Assembly: GCA_046293395.1 (NCBI GenBank)
Contig: JBKBOU010000002.1
Span: forward strand, 124,001-188,000
Source of the DNA: CAYNRA01 sp046293395
GTDB lineage: Bacteria > Bacteroidota > Bacteroidia > Cytophagales > Spirosomataceae
Length of the DNA: 64,000 nucleotides
Reading direction: 5' to 3'
The notes beneath the pieces are model-generated. The model searched no databases, had not been told where the DNA came from, and saw only the letters and a list, made by a program, of their open reading frames with translations. The translations under genes were made by a program, and so were the position numbers. Shown here one piece after another: positions 27,176-36,077 of the stretch. The first letter of the stretch is position 1, and each line of letters begins with the position of its first letter.

Positions 27176-27206
27176 CAAAAATACAATTCCATTTTGAAAA
27201 TTCCAA
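27176..27206 (-). promoter_or_regulatory. Promoter of the thiolase operon
   Basis: On the minus strand TTG is followed after 20 bases by TATTTTTG, a full match to the -33/-7 pattern. The start would fall near 27169, giving a leader of about 144 bases before the thiolase ATG. Confidence 0.65.
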
Positions 27207-27247
27207 GTGTCAAGCATAGATAGGTTCTATTTTTAAGAATAATTGAT

Positions 27248-27255
27248 TAGTTTTG
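27248..27255 (+). promoter_or_regulatory. Promoter -7 box for agmatine deiminase
   Basis: TAGTTTTG matches TAnnTTTG exactly, 28 bases before the ATG. It is divergent from the thiolase promoter. Confidence 0.55.
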
Positions 27256-27283
27256 TTGGTTTACAACAGACAAATTCACACAG

Positions 27284-28333
27284 ATGACACCGAAAGAACT
27301 TGGCTTTTTTTTTCCAGCAGAATGGCATACACACCGAGCAACTTGGTTGACATTTCCGAAAAATGAAGCAACTTGGGAAGACCGATTCGAGCGTATTTAT
27401 CCCGCCTATTTTGAATTTATCAAGACATTGAGCTTATCTGAAAGAGTGGCCATCAATGCGCATAACGAAGAATTGATTCAGAAAATTAATGAATTAATGG
27501 TTCGATTTGACGTAAATACCGATAAAATAGATTTATATGCTTTTCCTACGAATGATTCTTGGTGTCGTGACCACGGCCCTGCCTTTTTAGTCAAGGAAAA
27601 CTCCTCTGATCGAATGATTGTAAATTGGACATACAATGCGTGGGGGGGCAAATATCCACCTTACGACTCCGACAACAATTTGCCCGTTCGTATTGCAGAA
27701 ACACTTGGTTTAGAGTTTGTTACACCCCATATTGTCATGGAAGGCGGAAGTGTTGAGTTCAATGGAGCAGGTGCGCTGATGACCTCCAAAGTATGTTTAT
27801 TAAACCCGAACAGAAATCCGCATTTATCGCAAGCAGAGATAGAAAACTCGTTACGAAATTATTACGGTGTTGAACAAATCCTATGGGTTTCGGAGGGAAT
27901 TGTTGGAGACGATACAGATGGGCATATTGACGATACCACTCGTTTTATCAATGCAAATACAGTCATTACGGTTACGGAGAAAAATCGTCTGGATGCCAAT
28001 TTTGAGCCATTGAAACAAAACTTGGAAGACCTCAAGCGTTTGAAACTTCTGAACGGAGAATCACTCAATATCATTGAACTGCCTATGCCTGAGCCTGTTA
28101 TTGACCAAGGCGAGCGACTTCCGGCATCGTATGCTAATTTTTATATTTCAAATGCACATGTCATTGTTCCCACTTACCGTTGCCAGCAGGACGACATCGC
28201 ACTTGGTATTATCGAAAGCTGTTTTCCTGACCGGAAAGTCGTAGGAATAGACTCCACAGAAATCATTTGGGGTTTGGGTAGTTTTCACTGTTTGTCACAA
28301 CAAGAGCCCGTAGCTTCTGTTGCACAAGTATAA
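27284..28333 (+). CDS. aguA: Agmatine deiminase
   Basis: This 349-residue enzyme of the peptidyl-arginine-deiminase fold converts agmatine to N-carbamoylputrescine plus ammonia, on the route from arginine to putrescine and spermidine. Active-site segments are visible: TNDSWCRDHGPAF, VMEGGSVEFNG, GDDTDGHIDDTTRF with the catalytic histidine, and the nucleophile Cys336 in GSFHCLSQQEP. Length and order fit the family. It is transcribed alone from its own promoter. The N-carbamoylputrescine amidase that would follow in the pathway is not in the window. Confidence 0.94.
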   Translation: MTPKELGFFFPAEWHTHRATWLTFPKNEATWEDRFERIYPAYFEFIKTLSLSERVAINAHNEELIQKINELMVRFDVNTDKIDLYAFPTNDSWCRDHGPAFLVKENSSDRMIVNWTYNAWGGKYPPYDSDNNLPVRIAETLGLEFVTPHIVMEGGSVEFNGAGALMTSKVCLLNPNRNPHLSQAEIENSLRNYYGVEQILWVSEGIVGDDTDGHIDDTTRFINANTVITVTEKNRLDANFEPLKQNLEDLKRLKLLNGESLNIIELPMPEPVIDQGERLPASYANFYISNAHVIVPTYRCQQDDIALGIIESCFPDRKVVGIDSTEIIWGLGSFHCLSQQEPVASVAQV

Positions 28334-28401
28334 TAAATTGGCTATTTTTGGGTTAATTCTTTGAAAAATACAAGTATCGGCATAACTGTTTGATAAAATC
28401 C

Positions 28402-28440
28402 GTACTGTTATTTATGCCTGATTTTACCAAATAACAGTAC
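28402..28440 (+). terminator. Perfect 12-bp inverted repeat after agmatine deiminase
   Basis: Bases 28402-28413 and 28429-28440 (core GTACTGTTATTT) are exact reverse complements around a 15-base loop, in the 159-base gap before the isomerase operon. There is no strong T run, so it may be a weak terminator or a protein-binding site. Confidence 0.45.
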
Positions 28441-28492
28441 CTTTAAATTACTTCCGAATTACACCATTCTTATTTGTTTTTAACAGATAGCA

Positions 28493-30874
28493 ATGCAAAA
28501 TATGTCGTTTATGTTATTAAAAAAAATAGGTATTTCTGCTTTTTTTCCTCTACTTATCGTCTCCTGTCAATCTCTTCGACTTCAAAAACCAACCCCTATT
28601 GATATCAGCGGTACAGATTTAGTACCTGTTGCAGAAGCACCCGCCCCTAAAATACCCGTTTTAACATTTGGCGAAAACCCTGTTTATGCAGAAGAACTAG
28701 CCCCGTTTTTACAAGCGAGAATGGCGAGTGACAGTATATCGTTGGATACAGTATTTCAAGAATTTACACGGATATACAGGTATTATTTGGAAGCTGAAGC
28801 GCGTGGTCTGACGAAAGACTTAAGCGTAAAAGAAGAACTAGACGCGTATGGCGTTTACTTGGCAGAATCCATTTGGGAAGATCAGGAGGAACTTCAGCGC
28901 ATGACGAAAGAAACATTTCAGAGATTTCGAGAGGAGGTACAAGTAGCTCATATTTTGATAAAAACGCCTATTTCGTCACTCCCTGGCAGCAAAGAAGATG
29001 TACAAAGTAAAACGAAGGCAGAGGCAATTCGTGCAAGAATCATAAACAAAGAGCTTTCGTTTGAAGAAGCGGCTCGATTGTATTCAGATGACGCTAGAAC
29101 AAAGGCAAGTAAAGGGGAATTAGGTTGGTTTGGGCCTTTGCAATTGGTTTATAATTTGGAAAATGAGGCATATCGTTTGCCGATTGGGGGATTGTCCAAA
29201 CCCATTCGAACGTCCAACGGCTATCATCTTCTTTTACTTCAAAACAAACGTCCATACAGCGGAAACGTTACCGTTCGTCACTTATTGAAAAGCCAAACAG
29301 CAGATGCTGATGAACAAAGTAAGCAAGCTACTTTTGCTTTCCTGGATTCACTAAAAAAAGAAATCCAATCAGGGAAAATCACCTTTACCTCCGCAGTAGA
29401 AGCTCATTCAGATGATTTCAAGAGTAAACCAAACGGAGGTTTATTGCCTTCTTTCGGAATTGGGTCAAGATACGAAGGACGTTTTGAAGAAGCTGCTTTT
29501 CGGTTAAACAAAACCAATGAAATTGCAGGCCCAATTGAGACACAAAGCGGCTATCATTTAATTCAATTGGTTGATAAACAGACATTAGACTCTACAGAAG
29601 CACTCCAACTCCTCATTGAGGACAAAATTAAAACAGATTCACGCGGGGAACATCTTTTAGAAATTTCTAAAAATAAGGCAAAACAAGCCATCGATTGGCA
29701 AAGCAATACACGTATGTTGGATTCCTTATTCATGTACATACCTCCGACGATTCTTCAGAAGAAATGGCAAGTCGATTGGCCAACCAAACTACAAGAAGAT
29801 AATTTATTCACGCACAACTACGGGAAAGTAACATTTGAGGCATTGAGTGATTATCTATTTGAACAACAAAGCATTGAGCCGGTTTCGAATGGAATAACCG
29901 CCACCCATTATGCGCGAAAAATAGCTACTGATTTTGAGACACAAGAACTCAAGAAAGCCTACACCAATTACTTACTCAAAGTAGATACAACCTTTGCAAG
30001 CCAACTCAAATTACACAAAATCGAGTTAATGAGTAAGCTCATTTTGAATGAAGAAGTCATTGAACGTTCCGTATCTGATACATTAGGACAGCGCCAACTA
30101 TTTGAAAAAAACAAGCAAAATTATGTACTTGCCAACCGGATGGAGGGCATCGTTATGGTGTCTGACAGCAGTAAATTTTTAGACATTGCCACTGAGTTGT
30201 TGGGAGAAGAAAAACCCTACCCTTTGCGTCGAGGCATTCTTCCTTTTTACTTCCGGAAAAACCAAGCAGACCTGAATGAGGATGGGCAACGAAAACTTCT
30301 AGCACTCATCGGCATCATGGCGAATAACCCGCGTTATATTGTAGAAATTGGTGGGCATTCGGACATAAACGAGGCAGACAGTATCTCCTACCAAAGGCTT
30401 CGTTCTGTCGTTGGCTACCTAACTGCGAATGGCTTAGATATTACGCGCATATTGGAAGTTGATTACGGAAAAACAAGACCCATCGAACGTTTTGACTGGC
30501 AAAAAAACCAGCGTGTCACGTTTCAATTTTTCAGCAATAGCCGAGAAGACGTTGTTAAGATAATTGAAAACAAATACGGGGAAGTAATCGCGATAAAAGA
30601 AGGAGTTTTCTCAACGACTGATTCCTTTGTTGCCAAGAATATTCCGTATGCACTTGGAACCTATAATTTTGCGCTTGAGGGCAAGCAGTTTCGGGTTGTT
30701 GTAGATAAATTACTACCTGCACGTTTAAAAACCCTCCGGGAAGTCCGTGGGCAAGTAATAAATTTATATAGAAAACAGTTACAAGATGAATTTGACCGTA
30801 CATTAGCAGAGAAATACCCGTTGAAAACCACGGGAGACTCCATAGAAGAACTTTTTAACATTATCCAGAAATAA
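28493..30874 (+). CDS. Parvulin isomerase lipoprotein with embedded OmpA-like domain
   Basis: The 793-residue protein has a lipoprotein signal (lipobox LLIVSC, Cys25). Two parvulin-type prolyl isomerase domains follow, at about 148-250 (VAHILIKT to SNGYHLLLLQ) and 258-362 (VRHLLKSQ to SGYHLIQLV), as in SurA or PrsA. After a helical stretch, residues about 578-680 read like an OmpA C-terminal domain: FYFRKNQADLNEDG, VEIGGHSDINEADS and YQRLRSVVGYLTANGLD. About 110 more residues complete the protein. It probably acts as an envelope folding factor that may also touch peptidoglycan. In-frame ATGs at 28502 and 28511 are alternative starts. It heads a run with surA and moxR-like genes. Confidence 0.85.
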   Translation: MQNMSFMLLKKIGISAFFPLLIVSCQSLRLQKPTPIDISGTDLVPVAEAPAPKIPVLTFGENPVYAEELAPFLQARMASDSISLDTVFQEFTRIYRYYLEAEARGLTKDLSVKEELDAYGVYLAESIWEDQEELQRMTKETFQRFREEVQVAHILIKTPISSLPGSKEDVQSKTKAEAIRARIINKELSFEEAARLYSDDARTKASKGELGWFGPLQLVYNLENEAYRLPIGGLSKPIRTSNGYHLLLLQNKRPYSGNVTVRHLLKSQTADADEQSKQATFAFLDSLKKEIQSGKITFTSAVEAHSDDFKSKPNGGLLPSFGIGSRYEGRFEEAAFRLNKTNEIAGPIETQSGYHLIQLVDKQTLDSTEALQLLIEDKIKTDSRGEHLLEISKNKAKQAIDWQSNTRMLDSLFMYIPPTILQKKWQVDWPTKLQEDNLFTHNYGKVTFEALSDYLFEQQSIEPVSNGITATHYARKIATDFETQELKKAYTNYLLKVDTTFASQLKLHKIELMSKLILNEEVIERSVSDTLGQRQLFEKNKQNYVLANRMEGIVMVSDSSKFLDIATELLGEEKPYPLRRGILPFYFRKNQADLNEDGQRKLLALIGIMANNPRYIVEIGGHSDINEADSISYQRLRSVVGYLTANGLDITRILEVDYGKTRPIERFDWQKNQRVTFQFFSNSREDVVKIIENKYGEVIAIKEGVFSTTDSFVAKNIPYALGTYNFALEGKQFRVVVDKLLPARLKTLREVRGQVINLYRKQLQDEFDRTLAEKYPLKTTGDSIEELFNIIQK

Positions 30875-30882
30875 CCTAGTAT

Positions 30883-32208
30883 ATGAAACCCTTGTTTCTC
30901 TTTTTTATATGCCTTTTTCCTTTTTTAAGCGAGGCACAAAAGACCCAAAATGTAGATAAAATCGTTGCCAAGATTGATAGCTACTTCATTCTCAAATCGG
31001 AGGTAGAAGACCTTCAAGTAAAATCGAAGCAGCAGAACCAGCCCATCAGTCGTTGCCAAGCTTTGGAATCATTAGCCGTACAAAAATTACTTGTCGCCAA
31101 AGCCGAGATAGACTCAGTACTTGTTGAAGATGCACAGGTAAGCGACCAATTAGATGCTCGAATGAATGAGATGGTTCGGATGTATGGATCAGAAAAAAAT
31201 ATCGTAGAACAGTTCGGAAAATCGTTGGAAACACTCAAGGCAGAAGTTCGGGAGCAAGTTCGGGAACGATTGACTGCCAACAAAATGCAGCAGACGATTA
31301 CCCAAGACACCAAAATTACTCCGAACGAAGTACGTAAATTCTTCAGTAAATTCCCAAAGGATAGTATTCCAATTTTACCTGCTGAGGTAGAACTGCAACA
31401 CCTTGTCCGGTTTGGTAAAATCACTCGCGCTCAAGAAGATGAGCTCATTTCTCGCTTAAAAAGCTACAAAGAGCAAGTAGAAAAAGGCGCAAAATTTGAA
31501 GATTTAGCTTCGGAGTTTTCAGAAGATGTAGGCTCTCGTCAATTCGGTGGCGACTTAGGTTTTGCAAAGCGCGGAGTCATGACTCCACCTTTTGAGGCAG
31601 CTGCGATGAAATTAAAACCCAATGAAATGTCTGACATCGTAAAATCAGAATTTGGGTATCACTTGATTCAAACATTGGAAATTCGTGGACAAGAATACCG
31701 AGCACGGCATATTCTACTTCGTCCAGACTATAATCGCTTAGATTTAACAGACGCAAAAGCATTTTTAGACTCAATCCGGACGGTCATCATAAAAGATAGC
31801 CTCCGATTCGACCAAGAGGTACGAAAACACACGGAAGATGAGTCCACTCAATACTCAGGAGGAACGCTCACAGATTACCAAACGGGTTCAAGTAAACTTG
31901 CCCTTGATCTTTCTATGGAGCCCAATCTTTATTTTACTGTAGAACCCATGAAAGAAGGAGACATCACAGAACCAGTAAGTTACAGAAGTCCAGACGGAAG
32001 AACGGGTATGCGAATCATTTACATGAAGAAAAAATATCCTGCTCACCGAGCCAATCTACAACAAGATTTTGAAAAAATAAGTGAGTTTGCTCTTTCCGAT
32101 AAAAGTGGGCAAATTATTGAGAAATGGTTCAAAGATGCCATTGCTGAAGTTTACATAAAGATAGACCCAGAGTACGAGAGTTGTAATTTATTTTCTACTT
32201 CCAACTAA
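30883..32208 (+). CDS. surA: SurA-like periplasmic prolyl isomerase/chaperone
   Basis: The 441-residue protein has a signal peptide ending near SEAQ (about residue 19). It has a SurA N-terminal chaperone region (VDKIVAKIDSYFILKSEVED; a cysteine in ISRCQALE). Two parvulin domains follow: about 170-270 (VELQHLVRF, FGGDLGFAKRG, FGYHLIQTL) and a more divergent one at about 272-385 (YRARHILLRPD). In other bacteria SurA delivers unfolded porins to the Bam complex. It lies 8 bases after the isomerase-OmpA gene and ahead of a MoxR ATPase, an order common in related genomes. Confidence 0.88.
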   Translation: MKPLFLFFICLFPFLSEAQKTQNVDKIVAKIDSYFILKSEVEDLQVKSKQQNQPISRCQALESLAVQKLLVAKAEIDSVLVEDAQVSDQLDARMNEMVRMYGSEKNIVEQFGKSLETLKAEVREQVRERLTANKMQQTITQDTKITPNEVRKFFSKFPKDSIPILPAEVELQHLVRFGKITRAQEDELISRLKSYKEQVEKGAKFEDLASEFSEDVGSRQFGGDLGFAKRGVMTPPFEAAAMKLKPNEMSDIVKSEFGYHLIQTLEIRGQEYRARHILLRPDYNRLDLTDAKAFLDSIRTVIIKDSLRFDQEVRKHTEDESTQYSGGTLTDYQTGSSKLALDLSMEPNLYFTVEPMKEGDITEPVSYRSPDGRTGMRIIYMKKKYPAHRANLQQDFEKISEFALSDKSGQIIEKWFKDAIAEVYIKIDPEYESCNLFSTSN

Positions 32209-32226
32209 TTTTACTTGTCCCATCGT

Positions 32227-33192
32227 ATGAATACTTATCCAAATGATGTTGCTGCTGCTGATGCCTTCAAGCAGAAATATGAAGAAATATCGCAAGAAAT
32301 TAGCCAGACAATTGTGGGTCAAGAAGAGACTGTTCGTCTTTTGTTAACCTCCATTTTTTGCCAGGGTCATTGTTTGCTTGTTGGAGTTCCGGGTTTGGCA
32401 AAAACCCTCCTCGTTCAAACGATGGCGGGTGTCTTGGATTTGAGCTTTAATCGGATTCAGTTTACACCTGATTTGATGCCTTCGGATATTATTGGTGCTG
32501 AAACCTTGGATAAAGAAAGAAATATTAAGTTTATCAAAGGGCCTATTTTTGCACATATTATTTTGGCTGATGAGATTAACCGAACGCCGCCCAAAACTCA
32601 GTCGGCTCTGCTGGAGTCCATGCAAGAATACCATGTAACTGTGGCGGGAGTTCGTTATCCGATTGCTCCACCATTCTTTGTTCTTGCTACGCAAAATCCA
32701 ATCGAACAAGAAGGAACATACCCTTTACCAGAGGCACAGCTAGACCGATTTATGTTCATGGTTTCCTTGGATTATCCTACGTTTGAGCAAGAACTATCCA
32801 TTGTAAAAAATACAACATCCGTCAAAAAAATAACGCTGAAACGAATCATTAATGCAGAAGAAATACGCTATTTCCAGCAGTTGGTTCGCCGAGTTCCGAT
32901 TGCTGATAATGTATTGGAGTATGCTGTAAAGCTTGTACATAAGACTCGCCCAAACAGAGAGGGAGCTACTGAGATTACAAACCAATATTTGGATTGGGGA
33001 GCTGGCCCGCGTGCTTCTCAAAATTTAGTACTTGCTGCCAAATGCCACGCCTTGATAAATGGCAAGTACTCACCGGATATCGCAGACATTCAAGCTGTCG
33101 CAGAAGCTGTTTTGAGACACCGAATTATCCGGAATTTTAGAGCTGAGGCAGAAGGACAAACCGTTGAGAAAATTATCGCACAACTGCTTTAA
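32227..33192 (+). CDS. MoxR-family AAA+ ATPase
   Basis: The 321-residue protein is a MoxR-type AAA+ ATPase, thought to help fold or activate partner proteins, often with VWA-domain partners. Walker A is GVPGLAKT, Walker B is IILADEIN with sensor ATQNPIEQEGTYPLPEAQLDRF, and the lid ends at QTVEKIIAQ. No VWA or DUF58 gene follows here. I start at the ATG at 32227; a TTG four codons upstream is less likely. The 3' end overlaps the converging pxpA gene by 20 bases. Confidence 0.92.
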   Translation: MNTYPNDVAAADAFKQKYEEISQEISQTIVGQEETVRLLLTSIFCQGHCLLVGVPGLAKTLLVQTMAGVLDLSFNRIQFTPDLMPSDIIGAETLDKERNIKFIKGPIFAHIILADEINRTPPKTQSALLESMQEYHVTVAGVRYPIAPPFFVLATQNPIEQEGTYPLPEAQLDRFMFMVSLDYPTFEQELSIVKNTTSVKKITLKRIINAEEIRYFQQLVRRVPIADNVLEYAVKLVHKTRPNREGATEITNQYLDWGAGPRASQNLVLAAKCHALINGKYSPDIADIQAVAEAVLRHRIIRNFRAEAEGQTVEKIIAQLL

Positions 33193-33892
33193 CCCATTGA
33201 GCCACTTCTAAGGCACGAGAACCATCCCCGTGAATGCAGATTGTTTCTGCCTTTAGGAGGATGGTTTTTTTGTCGATTGTTTGGATAGGCAAACCTTGAA
33301 CCAAGCGCGTAATCTGGTCTTTCACACGTATTTCGTCTGTTAAAACAGAGCCCTCCAGACTTCTATCAGCCAAAAAACCTTCTTTTGTATAAGCCCTATC
33401 GGCAAAAACTTCCGACTTGGTTTTCAATCCTTCTTCTTTGGCTTTATTTATGAGTTTACTCCCAGATAGACCGTATAAAAACAATTGGGCATCATGCGCC
33501 TTTATCGCCGACACAATAGCAGATGCCACGTTCTCATCTTCTGCCGCTTGATTATACAAAGCACCATGAGGTTTTACGTGATGTAACTTCCCTCCTTTTG
33601 CTCGAATAAGCGCATCCAATGCCCCAATTTGATACAAAACAAGTGCGTATATTTCAGCAGGATTCAACTGCATTTTTCGACGACCAAAACCTTGTAAATC
33701 TGGAAAACTAGGATGCGCTCCCATATTTACACCATATTTTTGGCAAAGCGAAACTGTTTCTACCATCGTAGAAAAATCTCCAGCATGAAAACCACAAGCG
33801 ATGTTTGCGGAAGTTATAAAAGGCATAATCGTAGCATCATTACCCATTTTCCAGATACCGAAAGACTCCCCTAAATCACAATTAATATCCAT
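33173..33892 (-). CDS. pxpA: 5-oxoprolinase subunit A (LamB/YcsF family)
   Basis: PxpA works with PxpB and PxpC to open 5-oxoproline (pyroglutamate) to glutamate using ATP. The 239-residue sequence has the family opening DINCDLGESFG, the segment SANIACGFHAGDFSTM, GAHPSFPDLQGFGRR and HHVKPHGALYNQ. Usually pxpBC sit beside it; here they are absent, and mgsA precedes it 19 bases away on the same strand. Confidence 0.93.
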   Translation of the reverse strand: MDINCDLGESFGIWKMGNDATIMPFITSANIACGFHAGDFSTMVETVSLCQKYGVNMGAHPSFPDLQGFGRRKMQLNPAEIYALVLYQIGALDALIRAKGGKLHHVKPHGALYNQAAEDENVASAIVSAIKAHDAQLFLYGLSGSKLINKAKEEGLKTKSEVFADRAYTKEGFLADRSLEGSVLTDEIRVKDQITRLVQGLPIQTIDKKTILLKAETICIHGDGSRALEVAQWVKAVVR

Positions 33893-33911
33893 GATGAAAA
33901 GAAAATTGGGT

Positions 33912-34361
33912 TCAAATAGTCCGTTTGAGATAAGTAGAATAATCGGGTAAAATGATTTCGTATTCCTGCTGCATCAAAGGAGAAGTCAAGAGGAAATCGG
34001 CGGAGGAACGGTCGCTAGCCATCATGATATTCCAGGTTACACCTAAACGAAGAAGCGCCTTTATGTCTGGGTCATGGGGTTGCGCAGCCATAGGGTCCCA
34101 AAAGAAAATCAACATATCAATCTCGCCTTGCGCAATCAAGGCACCAATTTGCTGGTCGCCTCCCATGGGGCCACTGAGTAACTTCGTCACGGGAACGTCA
34201 AGCACGTCCTCTAAAAGTCTTCCGGTTGTTCCCGTTCCAAAAAGTTGGTGTTTAGTCAAAGTTGATTTGTTGTACTTTGCCCATTCCATCAATTCCTTCT
34301 TTTTGTTATCGTGTGCCACCAAGGCGATTCTTTTTCGTTTAGGTACAATTCGTACAGACAT
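33912..34361 (-). CDS. mgsA: Methylglyoxal synthase
   Basis: MgsA converts dihydroxyacetone phosphate to methylglyoxal and phosphate, a bypass of lower glycolysis. The 149-residue protein shows ALVAHDNKKKEL near the start, the phosphate loop FGTGTTGRLLED, and the catalytic aspartate in SGPMGGDQQIGA, followed by FFWDPMAAQPHDPD. Both features and length fit well. It is the first gene of a likely mgsA-pxpA pair. Confidence 0.94.
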   Translation of the reverse strand: MSVRIVPKRKRIALVAHDNKKKELMEWAKYNKSTLTKHQLFGTGTTGRLLEDVLDVPVTKLLSGPMGGDQQIGALIAQGEIDMLIFFWDPMAAQPHDPDIKALLRLGVTWNIMMASDRSSADFLLTSPLMQQEYEIILPDYSTYLKRTI

Positions 34362-34389
34362 AAGGTATAAAATAATAGTTGCTTTTTTT

Positions 34390-34397
34390 CAAAGATA
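34390..34397 (-). promoter_or_regulatory. Promoter -7 box for mgsA-pxpA
   Basis: On the minus strand TATCTTTG fits the consensus exactly, about 29 bases before the mgsA ATG. A TTTG lies 16 bases further upstream, shorter spacing than usual. Confidence 0.5.
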
Positions 34398-34513
34398 ATA
34401 AACAAGTTTGACTCAAACCATTTGCCTTGCCAAATCGTTTCCCAATTGAGTAGAATGAACGAAAGCGTTCATTTTCATGTGGTCATCACACTAACTGTAA
34501 ATACTACGACACT

Positions 34514-36010
34514 ATGTCTTTCAATCATTCACATTTATCTATCCAGACACTTGGCGAATTACGCGCGGCGAACTACCAATCAAAATCCATTAAGGAAGAA
34601 CTTCGAGATAACTTATTGGAAAAACTTCGGAACAAAGAGCACGTTTTTGAAGGTATCTGGGGATACGAAGATACCGTTATTCCTGATATGGAACGTGCTA
34701 TTTTGTCTATGCACCACATCAATTTATTGGGACTTAGAGGACAGGCAAAAACACGTATAGCCCGACAAATGGTGGAACTTCTTGACGAATACATTCCCAT
34801 CGTTTCAGGCTCTGAACTAAACGATGATCCTTTGAAACCGCTCTCTCGCTATGCACACGATGTTATTGCCGAAAAAGGAGACAATACACCTATTACTTGG
34901 CTACATCGGTCTGAAAGATACAATGAAAAACTTGCTACACCCGATGTTTCCATTTCTGACCTTATCGGTGACGTTGACCCTATCAAAGCAGCTACCTTAA
35001 AATTACCTTATTCAGACGAACGTGTTATTCACTTTGGGCTCATCCCGAGGTCGCATAGATGTATTTTTGTTATCAATGAATTACCTGATTTGCAAGCTAG
35101 AATACAGGTTTCTCTTTTTAATATCTTGCAAGAAGGAGATATTCAAATCAGAGGATTTAAGCTCCGCCTTCCGTTGGATATTCAATTTGTCTTCACGGCA
35201 AATCCAGAGGATTATACCAACAGAGGAAGCATCGTGACGCCATTGAAAGACAGAATTGACTCTCAAATTGTGACGCATTATCCAAAATCAATCGAAATTG
35301 GGCGTAAAATTACACAACAAGAAGCCATCGTAAAAAAGGGGCAGTCGTCTATTGTCGTTCATAGTATTTTAAAAGATTTAATTGAACAAATAGCCATTGA
35401 AGCGCGTAACAGTGAGTATGTCGATGCTAAATCAGGAGTTTCTGCTCGTATGACGATTGCCGCTTACGAGAATATATTGAGTACAGCCGAGCGAAGAAGT
35501 CTTTTGAACGACGAAACCACGGTTACAGCGCGTGTATCCGATATTTATGGCGCGATTCCAGCCATAAACGGAAAGATTGAACTTGTTTATGAAGGAGAAG
35601 TAGAAGGACCAGTCTATGTCGCACAAAGATTGATTGGAAATGCACTGAGAGCAGAATTTCTAAAATATTTCCCTGATCCTGAAAAAGCAAAGAAACGCAA
35701 AAATGGGAAAAATCCGTTTACACAAATTACTTCTTGGTTTGGGGAAGGGAATGAAATTGATTTACTCAACGATTTAACCGAAACAGAATACCGTGCGCGA
35801 CTAAAGACAATTGACGGTCTTTCAGAGCTTGTAGAAGCCCAATATCCTGATTTAACTGACGAACAAACTTACTTTTTCATGGAATTTGCGCTACATGGTT
35901 TGGCAGAATTTTCATTGATTAGTAAACAATCGTTGGACAAAGGGATTCAGTTCAAAGACCTTTTGGACAGTATGTTTGACCCGAATAAAATGGATTTCGA
36001 CGAGGAATAA
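34514..36010 (+). CDS. AAA+ ATPase, magnesium-chelatase/MoxR-like
   Basis: The 498-residue protein is an AAA+ ATPase of a Bacteroidota family related to the magnesium chelatase I subunit. Walker A is GLRGQAKT (73-80). The Walker B region reads CIFVINELPDL, with Asn-Glu where Asp-Glu is usual. Sensor 1 is FVFTANPEDYTNRG. A helical C-terminal region of about 180 residues follows (ESTs such as AEKRRS-like lids are not evident). In related genomes the partner is a VWA-domain protein, but none is here. It is read alone and ends at a strong terminator. Confidence 0.8.
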   Translation: MSFNHSHLSIQTLGELRAANYQSKSIKEELRDNLLEKLRNKEHVFEGIWGYEDTVIPDMERAILSMHHINLLGLRGQAKTRIARQMVELLDEYIPIVSGSELNDDPLKPLSRYAHDVIAEKGDNTPITWLHRSERYNEKLATPDVSISDLIGDVDPIKAATLKLPYSDERVIHFGLIPRSHRCIFVINELPDLQARIQVSLFNILQEGDIQIRGFKLRLPLDIQFVFTANPEDYTNRGSIVTPLKDRIDSQIVTHYPKSIEIGRKITQQEAIVKKGQSSIVVHSILKDLIEQIAIEARNSEYVDAKSGVSARMTIAAYENILSTAERRSLLNDETTVTARVSDIYGAIPAINGKIELVYEGEVEGPVYVAQRLIGNALRAEFLKYFPDPEKAKKRKNGKNPFTQITSWFGEGNEIDLLNDLTETEYRARLKTIDGLSELVEAQYPDLTDEQTYFFMEFALHGLAEFSLISKQSLDKGIQFKDLLDSMFDPNKMDFDEE

Positions 36011-36015
36011 AAGAC

Positions 36016-36055
36016 AAAGCCGTGAATGTGGAAATTTCCAAGCATTCACGGCTTT
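36016..36055. terminator. Bidirectional terminator between the AAA+ gene and sdhB
   Basis: A 13-bp perfect stem (core GCCGTGAATG) with a 14-base loop and flanking A and T runs lies just past the AAA+ stop and 22 bases before the end of sdhB. Confidence 0.85.
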
Positions 36056-36077
36056 TCCATATCTAAAAAACAGATAA

